Source of the DNA: Coprinopsis marcescibilis
Lineage: Eukaryota > Basidiomycota > Agaricomycetes > Agaricales > Psathyrellaceae
Assembly (NCBI GenBank): GCA_004369085.1
Contig: ML210271.1
Span: 47,106 to 89,244 of the forward strand
Length of the DNA: 42,139 bases
Direction: 5' to 3'
The notes beneath the pieces were generated by a model that saw only the letters and a program-made list of their open reading frames with translations, had not been told where the DNA came from and made no database searches. A program made the position numbers and the translations under genes. Shown in pieces: positions 31,407 through 41,286 of this stretch. Positions within the stretch are counted from its first letter, which is position 1, and every line of letters begins with the position of its first letter.

Positions 31407-32207
31407 ATGATTTACCAGGCTGTATTCATCGCTGCTGTTCTCTGCGCATCTCTGCCTCAATCCACGGCATGCGAGGACGAATGCATGACTCGAGTGACAA
31501 GCGTATTCAACGGAAACTATTCCATCCCAGTCCACTTCCTTCTTTCGGATCTCGTACGTCCCCCGCCTAACCTGGAATCCGAGCCCGCATTCATCTTATT
31601 TTTGGGCTAGGCGGAAAGAATTGACGACGAATTTTTCCCTGGGTTGTCGCCGCCGCCACCGGTTGACTACCTCGCCCCATTACGCTCCGCATACGACACC
31701 CAAAAGGGCGCAGCACTCCGAAAGGCGATCTTCCCTTCCTTCTTCCACGGAAAATGTCAAGACCCTGCAACTGGAATCAACCCCGCCGGCTGTCCGAATC
31801 CCGACTGCCCCGTTGTTTGTGGCACCCCTGGCTCCATGGTCCATTTCTACTCGAGATTGCGATTTATCGCCTTCAACGAGACGTGGCATCTCCTTCATCG
31901 CATCGCCAAGCCGGATTCGGGTGTGTTCAGGGAGGTGCAGCAGAATATTGAGGATGCACAGACGAGGTATTCGCGGGCGCAAAGAAGGGACTCGAATTTG
32001 GTGTTCGGGCGGCGGGGATTAGACTGGGGTGTCTCCAACTCTCGACGGGCTAATGGCGGGGTCAAGAGCACACTCGAGGGCATCATCAACGGCATACGGT
32101 TCTCCTTGGAGCGGCTGTGCGGGGGATCTGGCGATGGGCGTACGAATGGTCTCCCGTATTGCAGCTGGGAGAACGAGATGAAAGAATATATTCTGACTTT
32201 CCCTTGA
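31407..32207 (+). CDS. Small secreted protein, 247 aa
   Basis: Exons 31407-31553 and 31611-32207, joined by a 57-nt intron (GTACGT..GGCTAG) in phase 0. Residues 1-21 (MIYQAVFIAAVLCASLPQ..) form a signal peptide, followed by CEDEC. Mid-protein there is a Cys-rich patch (GKCQDP...GCPNPDCPVVCGTPGSM), six to eight Cys in all, and FNGNYSIP and FNET offer N-glycosylation sites. The C-terminal third is Arg/Gly-rich, then ERLCGGSGDG and CSWENEMKEY. No enzyme motif is recognised. Length, Cys content and signal fit an extracellular protein, possibly an effector-type small secreted protein, but that is only inference. It is convergent with the membrane protein gene downstream. Confidence 0.75.
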
Positions 32208-32459
32208 ACAGTGGCCTGTGACTTGTGGCATCCATTGACACTTTCCTTTATTATGTATTGATTATCATTTGCCTGACATTGATTGTCTAGCTCTTCGGAA
32301 ATATCATCTCGATACCCAACATATCTAATTTGATTTGCAAAATTACGAAAAGGAGAATACTCCAAGCATATCTGGTGAGAAACTGCACGTAAGGACATTG
32401 ATTCTAGGTGACCATACGAAAGAAACAGCCTGCCTGATTTCTTCGCCCAACCCACGAAA

Positions 32460-33719
32460 TTAATAGTACCCTTGGTTTCGATAGATTTGTTGGGACCGCG
32501 TGGTACCATGGCCCGAGTCATATGTCGTTTGTCCTGAAACCATCCCTGCGGACTGCATAGAACTATGCGCCGATTCGTACGTTGTAGGACTAGACACCAC
32601 CCCATGCGAATGAATGGAGGCCCGGGCTGGATCTAAAACAGTTGACATTGACATCACCTGCGGTGTGTAGAGGGAACCTGCATTAGCGGACTCGTACACC
32701 GACGAATCCGGTGTCGCCGGTGGGTTGAAGTTGTGTATCTTCGTGCCTGTCAGCGATACCATGCTCTCCATGTCTGGGATCGGGGCCGGCTTCTTCGAGT
32801 TCTTTCTGAGCTTGGCAATAGCACCCAGGATAGCTACGACGAGGGTTGGCACTCCGAGACCTAACCCAACCCCTAGGGCAATCTTGTCGCTCCTCGAGAG
32901 GCCTGCTTGGTTGTCTTCGGGATCCAAATTGCCTTTGACGACGACTTCGGTTGGATAGAGAAGGGTGTGAGTCGCGACGGCTCGACCACCTGGGTCGGTC
33001 TCAGTGGACAGGACGGTAAAAGTGGATTTAACAGCTTTAATGGTGAAAGAAAAAGATGGACGTCAAGATGGGAACACACGAACGATTGCTGAAACAGTCC
33101 ACATACTTCTTGCTCCTCCTCCTTCACGACCTCCTGAAGCACCATTGACGAAAGCAGTGGCCGTCCACTCCGCCGACAGTGCTTCCAAGTCTGCGCCTGC
33201 GCAGTGAGGAACTGAGATTGTGGGGCGAGCGTTAGGGGAGAAGCTCGAGGCCAACCAGTCTCCCGTTGCTATTCCACGACCGGAGAACCAACTAATCTTT
33301 TGCGAGTTCCTCTCACTATCAATAAAGACACAGATGTCCCCCGTCCTCGAGTTTCCTGCATTGGATAGCCCGAAACACATGCAAACGTCCTGTGTCCCGA
33401 CGACGTCACTGCCGCTGAGCTTCACGGCTGACTGGTCGAAAAATGCGACGGCGTCTTGGGATTTATTGAACGTCATCATGGCGGTCTCGCATTGGTTGCC
33501 GATGTCCCATGCAAGGTTATAGTTGTCCATTGGTGCACCTAGGGTCCCACAGAGGGGTTCAAAGTGGATGCTGTGATATGTGGTCCCTGTGTATCCAACG
33601 AGATCTTCTGCTGTGACGAGCCCTGATTCTGGGAGGCGGGCGGTGCCATCGGGGGATTGTGCGTGCACCAGCAACGCTATAGACAGAAGGCAGGGTATAA
33701 GGCCGCTTCCGAAACCCAT
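32460..33719 (-). CDS. Single-pass membrane protein with secreted ectodomain, 395 aa
   Basis: Exons 33719-33107 and 33034-32460 with a 72-nt intron (GTATGT..TTAAAG) in phase 1. A signal peptide (MGFGSGLIPCLLSIALLVHAQ) leads an ectodomain of about 230 residues with paired Cys (PLCGTLG, GNQCETAM, DVCMCFGLSNAG, GDICVF, PHCAGAD). A transmembrane helix (about 256-278, IALGVGLGLGVPTLVVAILG) and a basic stop-transfer (KLRKNSKK) follow. The cytoplasmic tail of about 115 residues is rich in Ser/Thr/Tyr with a duplicated motif (PTTYESAHSSMQSAG, QTTYDSGHG). The layout is like that of fungal surface sensors, but no WSC or Mid2 domain is recognised. Topology: N-out, C-in. Function unknown. Confidence 0.8.
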
Positions 33720-34507
33720 GGTGGGTTAGCTGTAATGGATGATGGTTAAACGAATGTGAAAGAGGGTGGTATGCACGAAGGGACAGTATTGAAGAGAAAG
33801 ACGGTGGTTAGTCACTGCGGCGTGAAGGAAAGACTGTGAGAAAGGGACGTGTTGTCCCAGCGTTGACAACCCCGCTGTTCTTCGAGGAATCAAAGGGCGA
33901 GTTCTATCTTTGGCTTTGATAGTTTCTCATCTGAAAATAGTTAGGTCAAGTGATCTAAGTCGATCTGTCACAGCGAACGGCGTACCGCAGAAGACCTAAT
34001 GTGGAATAATGAACATACGTTTCTAGGCTGAAGTCACTCCTTCCAGGTCCTGCAAAGGCTGCAAATCATTAGGTTTTACTGTTGGGACACAGGTCCCATG
34101 TTCACAAGATATGTTATGTTGGTGGACATGATAAGACGTACCGGAGGTAGGGAAGGAGAGGATTATTATCATAGGAAGCCTTATCGGATTCAGGTCCCAC
34201 TTCTTTCATCACGAAAACGACGCAAAAGTCCCGACCTGATCAACAGGCCAAGAATGGGGTTATTGCTTGATTGGCGCTTAGTGGGGTAGAAACAACCCCC
34301 CCTGTACGCCTTACCCGAAGGGACCGCGGGCCCTTTACCAATTGCCGATGGTTTGGCTTCTGGATACGGAGACATTGGCGAGAAAATAGGGGCGAGGCAA
34401 AAAATGAAATCAAGAATTCCCAAGTTTAATATTCCCAAGTTTAATTTCCAATGGTTTAATCGGACTTCTTCGCGTATCATGATACGACTATAATCATTCT
34501 TCACCGA
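33720..34507. other. Intergenic, no gene seen
   Basis: Promoter of the membrane protein and 3' flank of the prenyltransferase gene. The repeated CCCAAGTTTAAT near 34418-34443 is the only local repeat noted. Confidence 0.4.
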
Positions 34508-35898
34508 TCAGGCTTTGGGTTTGTTTGCAGCCAGAATTTCCCTGATGCGGTACTCCCAATAACTAAGCCACGAAGCATGATTAGCTCGCGAAACGACAAA
34601 CCCAGTGAATGGGGCACTCACTTCTTACGAATGGTATCATGCTCGTTCGCCAACGATTTCCACAGCTAAAAATAAAACATCAACCAATGGTCCACCAAAA
34701 TAAGGCAAATTTGATGAGTGGGAAACCCACTTCGATAGCTTTCAACCTCCCCTCCGCACCCCTTTCACCCTCCTCCTTACTTTGTTCTTCGTATACATCT
34801 GCAAGGAACTCGATGGCTGCCGCACACGGCAGTTGAGCTGTGCTCGAGGGCCTTGGGTTGTCGACATCGATGATGTCTGTCACAGATGGATCAAACAGTT
34901 CGGAATAGGGCTTAACAAAGGCAGCCAGCGTTTCGAACGGGATCTTCTGCGACTGAAGTACACCGCGAAGGTAGTTCCACGCTGAGGCATTATTGGGTGC
35001 GAGCGAGATGCTTTGTTTCACGAATCTGGTAGTTCAAGCGTTAGTTGAGTTGATAAGAACCAATAGAAAGAACAGAAAACATACGTCAGTTCCCTCCTCA
35101 ACACCCTCTCCCTATCCTGATCACCATCTCTCACCCCACTCGCCCACACGACAAAGTATCGATGATGCCATGCCGAGTTATTTCTGACGTCCTTGGCCAG
35201 AATCTCATCCACAAAGTCAAGCTCTCCAGTCCACAGCTCGTTTTCATCGTTGAAATAACCCAACAGCCACTGTCGATAGCTCCATGTATGGTAGTTCTTC
35301 GAATCTTCAGCCAACGATCGCGTAATGAACGCAAGTTCAGGTACAGGTTTGCGAATCAGGGTTTGGAGGAGACGACGGTGGTGCCACACTTGATAGGATT
35401 TGAGGTATTTGACGGCGAGTTCATCCATCAGGGCGAGTTCAGTGGTGAGGGAGGAGGAAGTAGCGAGAAGGGTTTCGTAGCGATACTGCCTATCCTGTAG
35501 TCGTTAGCTAAGTCATTAATAGAAAAATTTATTGGTGGGGTACACCAATACTTACCAAGCACTGTAATGGCCTGGGTTCATCCGAATGACTGCTTCAGTC
35601 AACTCCAGCACGCGAGCACTCTTCTCCCCGCTCTTTGCGATGGCGCGAAAGTAGTTCGTTGCGTCCTTATCTATACGCCACACAAGTCCACGATCGCGAT
35701 GTTCAATAGAGTAGTCAAAGAGTCAAGTCTTCTTGTTAGGAATGTAGCCTCGTTGTAGCAGTGCTAGCCCAACTCACATTCCGGGGTGTACATGATGGGC
35801 GCCAGGGGTGCCATGTTCTCGTACTGCTCCAGTGGTACGACATCTTCCCATTCAGGACGCTCTGAAAAGAACTTTGGCTCGTTATCGTCGTCGAACAT
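34508..35898 (-). CDS. RAM2: Protein farnesyltransferase/geranylgeranyltransferase-I alpha subunit
   Basis: Six exons (35898-35778, 35670-35556, 35489-35085, 35025-34731, 34665-34622, 34562-34508) join in frame to 344 residues. It shows the PFTA helical repeats with their invariant W-x-x-R motifs: NPGHYSAWQYRY, SYQVWHHRRLL, NYHTWSYRQWLL, NNSAWHHRYFVV and NNASAWNYL. The end is YWEYRIREIL. The subunit pairs with either beta subunit to prenylate CaaX proteins such as Ras, Rho and fungal lipopeptide pheromones. The first intron (107 nt) is the longest here. Its acceptor at 35671 is chosen because it gives TPEYKDATNYFR, the normal lead into repeat 1. The open frame upstream of 35898 is judged leader sequence. 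Confidence 0.92.
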
Positions 35899-36481
35899 CG
35901 TATATCCTCGGTTTCCCCAATAATGTTCTAGAAAGTGATGGTGACTGTGAGCTCGTCTGGTGATCCAAAAAGTAAAGCCTGGAGATGTTGGTGATCCAGG
36001 TAATATTCTCCACAAATGTAGACCCGGTTTCGTGGCAGACGGCGAAGGCGAGGTCGACAGATAAACAGGTGTGGGCAGGACGAAGCGAAATGGTCTTATA
36101 AGAACAATAAGAGGCGACCTAATGGAATGGCAAGCCGCGATTCTGATCAGCTGTTGGCGGAGAGATCGAGCGTGGCTGTGCTCTGTGGTTAGCACCTGCT
36201 GGAGTCAGGTGGTTCGAACCGGGGTGAACGCAAATCTTATCGAGCAAATATGGATAGCGCAAAATGGATAACGATACCACTTGTCCCAGTCTCGACCAAC
36301 CCCAGCGAGAACCTCAATTTTCCGAACTTTGAAACAAGCCGATGTCCTCTGACACCGAGTCTCCGCCAGACTTCACAGTATACCAGATGCTCCCAACAAG
36401 TCTCAAGTCATCTCAAATTGGATTTTATGCCAAATTGCGAGGCTCCTTGGGCAGCTTGACAGGTAAAATCTGGATAATATT
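35899..36481. other. Upstream region of RAM2-type gene
   Basis: No protein gene is supported. It contains the tRNA-like sequence listed separately. Confidence 0.4.
36169..36232 (+). other. tRNA-like sequence (pol III box pair), doubtful
   Basis: CTCTGTGGTTAGCAC resembles a D-arm/A box, ACCTG-CTGGAGT-CAGGT could be an anticodon arm with GGA in the loop, and GGTTCGAACC fits a B box. The T-stem and acceptor stem do not pair well, so it may be a tRNA relic or a SINE head rather than a working tRNA. Confidence 0.25.
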
Positions 36482-37335
36482 TCAAACACTGCGATTATAA
36501 TATGGGACCCATTTCGCCCACCAGAATTTTGATACAGCATGGTCAAAGTATGGTACAATACACGACTCATACAGTAGGGGGAGCCTCCTCCCCTCGTTCC
36601 CTTCCCTATGACATCCGTAGCTGAATAAAACAGTGTTCTTGATGCGAGAGACGGTGCGAAACGATGGAATGTGATAGTAGAGAAAGACTAGGACCACGGC
36701 AGAGAAAAGCCATACCTTTGCTTTGGCACAAACATCCCAAAGCTGAATACATGAAATGAGATGAGATATGATCTCAAATTTCTTACCTCGTTGAGCTTTT
36801 CATACAGTGAATTCAAGTCTTTGGGACAGCGACCGAGGTAAGCTCCATGCCATTGCATGGCACGATGGGGAGGACACCGGTGTTACAGCGAACATAGCTT
36901 TTGACTTCGGAAAGTGACATTATCTCGTGGTCCGGGTAGAGTCATGAATGCTTCGCATGCTATGTCGTATGTAAACCTCCTCAGTTCCGTTAATAGTGAG
37001 TTCAAAGAAGCGTATCTTTGGGGTCGCGGCTGTTGTCAAAGATCGCTTTGAAAGGGTTGCCATCCGTGCCCTCTTCGAGCTCCGCCGGAAAGATTTCGTT
37101 AGAAGATTTGGGATCATCATTTGGCGTTCTTGACTGCGTCGATAAAGTGAAACAAAGTCTGGATGCTTTCGACTGCGGAAATTAGATAGGTTCAGATAAA
37201 GAGCACTAGAAAACACCCACTATTTGTGTAATAAGTTCCTGCACACTCCTCCTCCGCTGGGCTGTCCGGATGTTTTTCTTCCGCGTGCTGTTGGCTGTCA
37301 CGCTGTAAGTCGTACATGACCTGCTTTGTAGGGGC
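36482..37335 (-). pseudogene. Decayed multi-frame gene, unknown family
   Basis: Minus-strand stretches read as protein in successive frames: QVMYDLQRDSQQHAEEKHP, then ESIQTLFHFIDAVKN, NEIFPAELEEGTDGNPFKAI, LLTELRRFTYDIACEAFMTL, YVRCNTGVLPIVPCNGMEL and AYLGRCPKDLNSLYEKLNE. After a GTAAGA..TTCAG intron comes LWDVCAKAKVWLFSAVVLVFL. Changes of frame without plausible introns (near 37140, 37010 and 36870) suggest indel decay. Family not recognised. The upstream end touches the TA-flanked element at 37361. Confidence 0.35.
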
Positions 37336-37360
37336 CTGAAAGTAGGTTCATATATAAATA

Positions 37361-38414
37361 CAGTCGAAACTGTCTTAAGGCATACTTGAGAAAAGGCATA
37401 CCCTCCCAAAGGGCATACATGTTCGGGTCCACTGACATGGTGGGCAGGCAAATTTGCTCAAAAAGGCATACCCTCTGAAAAGGCATAAGGCATAGGCCTT
37501 TTGGGGAAAAAGGCATACATTTTGGGCGATATTTCCAACAATTTCAAGAGGGTTCTAAGATTTTCTAGTACAATCATGCGATATATACATAGCACAATGT
37601 CCAGAATGAGGAATTAGATCCAAATTCTCCGCATTCTAACATCTCATCATGTCTTCCAATTTACTAAGCATGCTGCAGAAAGGCCTCAAGGCGCTCAGAA
37701 AACACGTTGAGTCACACCGAAATACTATTCTCAACAAGATCAAACACAAGGCGGTGGTTCCCAGTGAAGATGAGGCATGGCTCGATCATGAAGGAAATAT
37801 GGTAGATAAAGAATGGATGTTGGATTTGCTAGAGAGGGCAAAAACCCCTGACGGAGTGTTTAACGAACTCAATGATGCTGACAAGATGCTTGCTGAGGAG
37901 TTACGCAAGTTGGGTGAGCCTGGTGCAACGGTAGCTGGGAATTGGCGTAAACGTGAGTTCTTTGCTTCAGGTGACAGCGGAATGACAATTGAATATGGGC
38001 GATTTTAGGTGGAAACTTCGAAAAAGCGCCCGAAAAGCAAAAGGATCCAGAAGTTAATTCTGAGGATGAAGTGGATGGACCCCGGTTGAAGCTGGACGGT
38101 AAGCTATTAAATGCGACACTGGACCAGCGAATCCAGATGCTCAACTGGTACCACAAGAATCGAAAGAACCAAAAAGCCACGGAACGACATTTTCGACAAT
38201 TTACAACTTAAGGAAGCGAGGTCTCTAAAGGCCTCGCGAGTTACTGATTATTTCACGCGCTCTTACTTAATTAGATTAGGTAGTCACTATTATACATACT
38301 TATAATATGGGAAAATCCTTCTATTTTGGGAGATACCTGGCCAAAGGCATAACCTCCCAAAAGGCATAACTTGGCATGTCCACCGACAGTTATGCCTTAA
38401 GACAGTTTCGACTG
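37361..38414. mobile_element. Pogo/Tc1-like element, internally deleted
   Basis: 24-bp perfect TIRs starting CAGTCGAAACTGTCTTAAGG (37361-37384 and the complement of 38391-38414) are flanked by TA on both sides (37359-37360 and 38415-38416). The first 12 bases can fold as CAGT-CGAA-ACTG. Subterminal copies of AAAGGCATAC/AACCTCCCAAA and GTCCACYGACA occur near both ends, as expected of transposase-binding sites. The 1054-bp element keeps a gene for a DNA-binding N-terminus but lacks the DDE catalytic region, so it is non-autonomous. Confidence 0.85.
37649..38211 (+). pseudogene. N-terminal remnant of a CENP-B/pogo-type transposase
   Basis: Exons 37649-37952 and 38009-38211 (56-nt GTGAGT..TTTTAG intron, phase 1) give 168 residues. 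The N-terminus (LLSMLQKGLKALRKHV, then SEDEAWLDHEGNMVDKEWML) is followed by an acidic linker and the helix-turn-helix start LDQRIQMLNWYHKNRKNQKA, ending TERHF. This is the N-terminal HTH of pogo/Fot1-like transposases as I know them. After ERHF the frame breaks, and NLQLKEARSLKASRVTDYF continues in the next frame to about 38300. No DDE domain follows. It may still encode a DNA-binding fragment able to interfere with related transposases, but that is speculation. Confidence 0.65.
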
Positions 38415-38672
38415 TAGTTCCGGGGCCTGTTGGGCCACGGTTTTCTTACCGACCTCAAATCTGTGCGCAAAACGCATAACGTGACCTCTTTCTTTTTGGG
38501 TCATGTGCCGTTGCTCTTTCTCGGTAGCATTGTTCTGAAGCCATTCCATGCATATATGTCTTTGGTGTATGCTGTCGATCGTAGAAGGTATCCGAGTCAT
38601 GTATCCTAACCGTGTGTGTTTGCATCTTTCTTGCCTGTTCATCTTTGTGCTTCTGAATGTGTCTGCTATTAT

Positions 38673-39228
38673 TCACTTCTGGTTACTGCGATTGGTCTCT
38701 ATCAAGTCTCGCATCTTTGGTGTAAGTCTTAGTAGCGATCTGGGTCTCAGTCCTTTCGGACGTTGCTTCTCCATATTGATGTTTGTTGGCTTGATTTTCT
38801 TGGCTTCAGATTTTGGGGGTTTGGCTGTACTTGATCGCGGCTGGTCTTCGGCTGACTTGGAGCCCGTTTGTAATTCTTTGCTCTCTTTCTTTTCTTTGTC
38901 TAGTGCCCTGCGAACATGTGCAACACTGTTATTGTTTTATGTTCGTCAGTATCTTAATTGAATATCATATTGCTGGTTTTACTTACAACTCCAATGCTAT
39001 CCATACATTCTCGTCTGTTTCTTGCTCGTTGTCACTTTGTCTGTGAGGATGGCTGTTGGTATCTTCCTCGTGTTCATCTTCTATGATGTCTGCTAGCTGT
39101 TCATTGTAATTGACTCCGCTGTCATCGTCTGTCGGGTTATGGAGGTAACCTCTGTCCAATGACCTCATTTGCCTCTCTACATCTTCGTCACCAAACGTGC
39201 ACACCCCAAACTGACCGAATAGAACCAT
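38673..39228 (-). CDS. Unknown acidic/lysine-rich protein, 158 aa
   Basis: Exons 39228-38987 and 38907-38673 (GTAAGT..TCGCAG intron, phase 2). The N-half is acidic (FGDEDVERQMRSLDRG, IIEDEHEEDTNSH). The C-half is Lys/Ser-rich (LDKEKKESKELQTGSKSAED, KPPKSEAKKIKPTN), ending IETNRSNQK. No domain is recognised. A TATAAAAA (39265-39258) lies just 30 bp upstream of the ATG, so the start may be further downstream or the leader very short. Further minus-strand coding-like sequence follows at 38642-38417 (MTQKERGHVMRFAHRFEVGKK), so the gene could be longer with an unrecognised intron. Part of the 38.6-42 kb cluster. Confidence 0.5.
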
Positions 39229-39257
39229 TGCGCTGTGTAGCCTATCTTGTAGCCTTG

Positions 39258-39265
39258 TTTTTATA
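39258..39265 (-). promoter_or_regulatory. Candidate TATA box
   Basis: Minus-strand TATAAAAA lies 30 bp before the ATG at 39228. Confidence 0.35.
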
Positions 39266-39766
39266 ATTATTTTATTCGCACACTCTGATCCATGATTCAG
39301 GATAGGGGTTTCTAGGGTTGCAGTGTTGCGTGTTATTCTCTATGTTTTATTGTGTCCGTGTTCTTCTTCAGACTTCTATTCATTGATGTTCTTTGACAGC
39401 TGTCGTTCGTCAATCTCTGTCTTTTGCCTTGGGCGTCTACTCATTTCTGTCCTATGTTTGCCTTGAAATCAGTTTTTAATATTCATCTACTACAGTGGCT
39501 TGTAGACAGTCGGGGGATGCTGTTCTTATGCTGTTTAGCATCTGTTTAAACTTCCTGATTGAGCGGGTCTATTGTGTCAGGTACAGTTTCATGTTCCACA
39601 TGTGTTTATAGTATCCGTTTTTGCTAAGCCATCTTGTGTTAGTAGTACTATTTCGTCCAACACATTGCTGACAATTGTATCTAGATCTACTACATATTTG
39701 TATTATCCTTACGCGCCTTCTTACTTGTATCTTCAGTGTCTTGATTTGCAAACAGTCTTTTGCGTT
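39266..39766. other. Spacer with minus-strand coding-like pieces
   Basis: Minus strand shows TIVSNVLDEIVLLTQDGLAK and HVEHETVPDTIDPLNQE in two frames (about 39690-39540), perhaps exons of another small-exon gene. No complete model could be built. Confidence 0.3.
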
Positions 39767-40884
39767 TCAGAGGCTTGGGACTGGCATTGTTGCTGGGGTA
39801 GCGGCTGGTGATTGTTGCATCTTCTTTGCCGGTCTGTTGTCGAAGCTGAACCTCGGCGGCCTATTTTTCTGTTAGATCACGAGCTCAGGTTTGTCGTTCG
39901 TTTTACTCTCACCTTCCTCACTTCGTCCGTTATCTTTGTGATCGCTCGCAGCGCCAGGATCATCTTGAATTGATCTTCTCTGATTGGAATGTTTACGACG
40001 GCTACAGTTGCTTCGACTATATCGCCTTCTTTAATTTCCTCCGGCTTGATTGACTCGTATCTGTGCGTTATAATGATTCAGTTTATTTGTAGTTGCCGCT
40101 AGATGTGTTTGGTGCTTACCTATATTTGTCTGGGCTCACTTGTTTCTTAACACAGTATTCTACTCGGTTATCAGCGCTGTGTATGAATTTCGATCCACGT
40201 ATAGCCTCTAGAATGCTGTGTGGGTCGACATCGGTTCCGAATGGTTGGTGCTTTTCATTGGGTGAAAGATCGCGATCCGTCAGGTAGCGCGCGTGACAGT
40301 CTATTGCGACATCTCCTTCGTATGGCTTGTAGTCTGGTTCCGTTGTCGCCTCTGTACCGGGATTACCCTTGAACAGCCCCATGCACTCGGACATTCCTCA
40401 CTTGAAGTCGGAGAATTGAACCGATCCTAGTCCAGTTAATTTGACATACTGCCGGAGGTTTCGTACATGGTTATCGGTCTTCACCCGTCTAATTCACTTG
40501 CCTGTTCAGTGGTTATTTTTTTACCTAAGTGCCTCGCTTACGGTCTCTGCAATACAGGTGGCAGTGTCTGGAGCACAGAATCCCTATTATTCTGAAGAAC
40601 ACTTCCTCTGAAGGTGCCTTGTTGTTAACAATGCGGAATGTTCGAGGCTCGGCGAATTCGCTGACTCGCATGTCCTTCATCTGTATCTACTTTAGCGTAT
40701 TTCGATTATGCAGTTTGCATGGCGCTCACGTTCAATGCGGTTAGATGTGGGTATCCGTCTATCTCCTGCTCCGATTTTGCTATCAGTGCATCGACCAGGG
40801 TTCCTATCTTATGTGTCAGCGTGTATCTGTTTCTGAGAAGCTATTGCTCTTACTGGCTTTGTCGCTGTCATAGAAGGCATTCAT
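39767..40884 (-). pseudogene. Unknown Agaricomycete family protein with in-frame TGA
   Basis: Exons 40884-40854, 40803-40730, 40680-40630, 40583-40525, 40488-40120, 40060-39913 and 39868-39767 join in frame: MNAFYDSDKARTLVDALIAK..., RVSEFAEPRTFRI, GFCAPDTATCIAETVSEALR, NHVRNLRQYVKLTGLGSVQF, FGTDVDPHSILEAIRGSKFI, EEIKEGDIVEATVAVVNIP. One TGA (40400-40398) lies in frame between SDFK and GMSECMGLFKG. It is either a nonsense mutation or part of an unrecognised intron (a GTTCAA..TTCAAG splice would avoid it at the cost of about 15 residues). The first introns are short (36-50 nt). I recall similar proteins as large uncharacterised families in mushroom genomes, perhaps mobile-element linked. A TATAAATA lies 46 bp upstream. 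Confidence 0.55.
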
Positions 40885-40929
40885 TGTGTGAATAACCGTG
40901 TGTCTAGAATCTACTCCTTTAGACTCCCC

Positions 40930-40937
40930 TATTTATA
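40930..40937 (-). promoter_or_regulatory. TATA box of the 39767-40884 gene
   Basis: Minus-strand TATAAATA, 46 bp before the ATG at 40884, in the roughly 400-bp divergent promoter shared with the gene at 41287. Confidence 0.55.
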
Positions 40938-41196
40938 CAGACACTTTCCAACCATTTCGACCGTTCACATGAGTTTGTCTCGTGTTTCCAGTCATTCTAC
41001 TCATTACCTCATGGTCAGTTATCCATTTGTTGATGTAGTATTGCTCATTCAATTTGCCCTTATTGGCTTGAATCTCAGTTACCGATGCGTTCCTACGTGC
41101 GATCTTCGGCGGAATCTTTCAGCTATTCGGTGGGTTTGAACTTTTCCCTTTTACTGGTTCGTACGATCTACATGTGAATCTTGTCCTTGCATATGG

Positions 41197-41204
41197 TATA
41201 TATA
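41197..41204 (+). promoter_or_regulatory. TATA box of the 41287 gene
   Basis: TATATATA, 83 bp before the ATG at 41287. Confidence 0.5.
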
Positions 41205-41286
41205 CCTGTGCTGGTGGTGGTCGTGATTGCACCCTCTTTTCGTTCTCACTCCCTCTAATTGTAGCTGCATACTTGTTTCTCTTATT

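Noticed and set aside
35899..36195. In-frame upstream extension of the prenyltransferase alpha subunit
   Set aside because: The added residues are Ser/Pro/Arg-rich and unlike the family; the ATG at 35898 gives the normal short acidic N-terminus.
39258..41280. Plus-strand short hydrophobic frames (for example 39572-39875)
   Set aside because: T-rich antisense of the minus-strand exons, which read as coherent protein.
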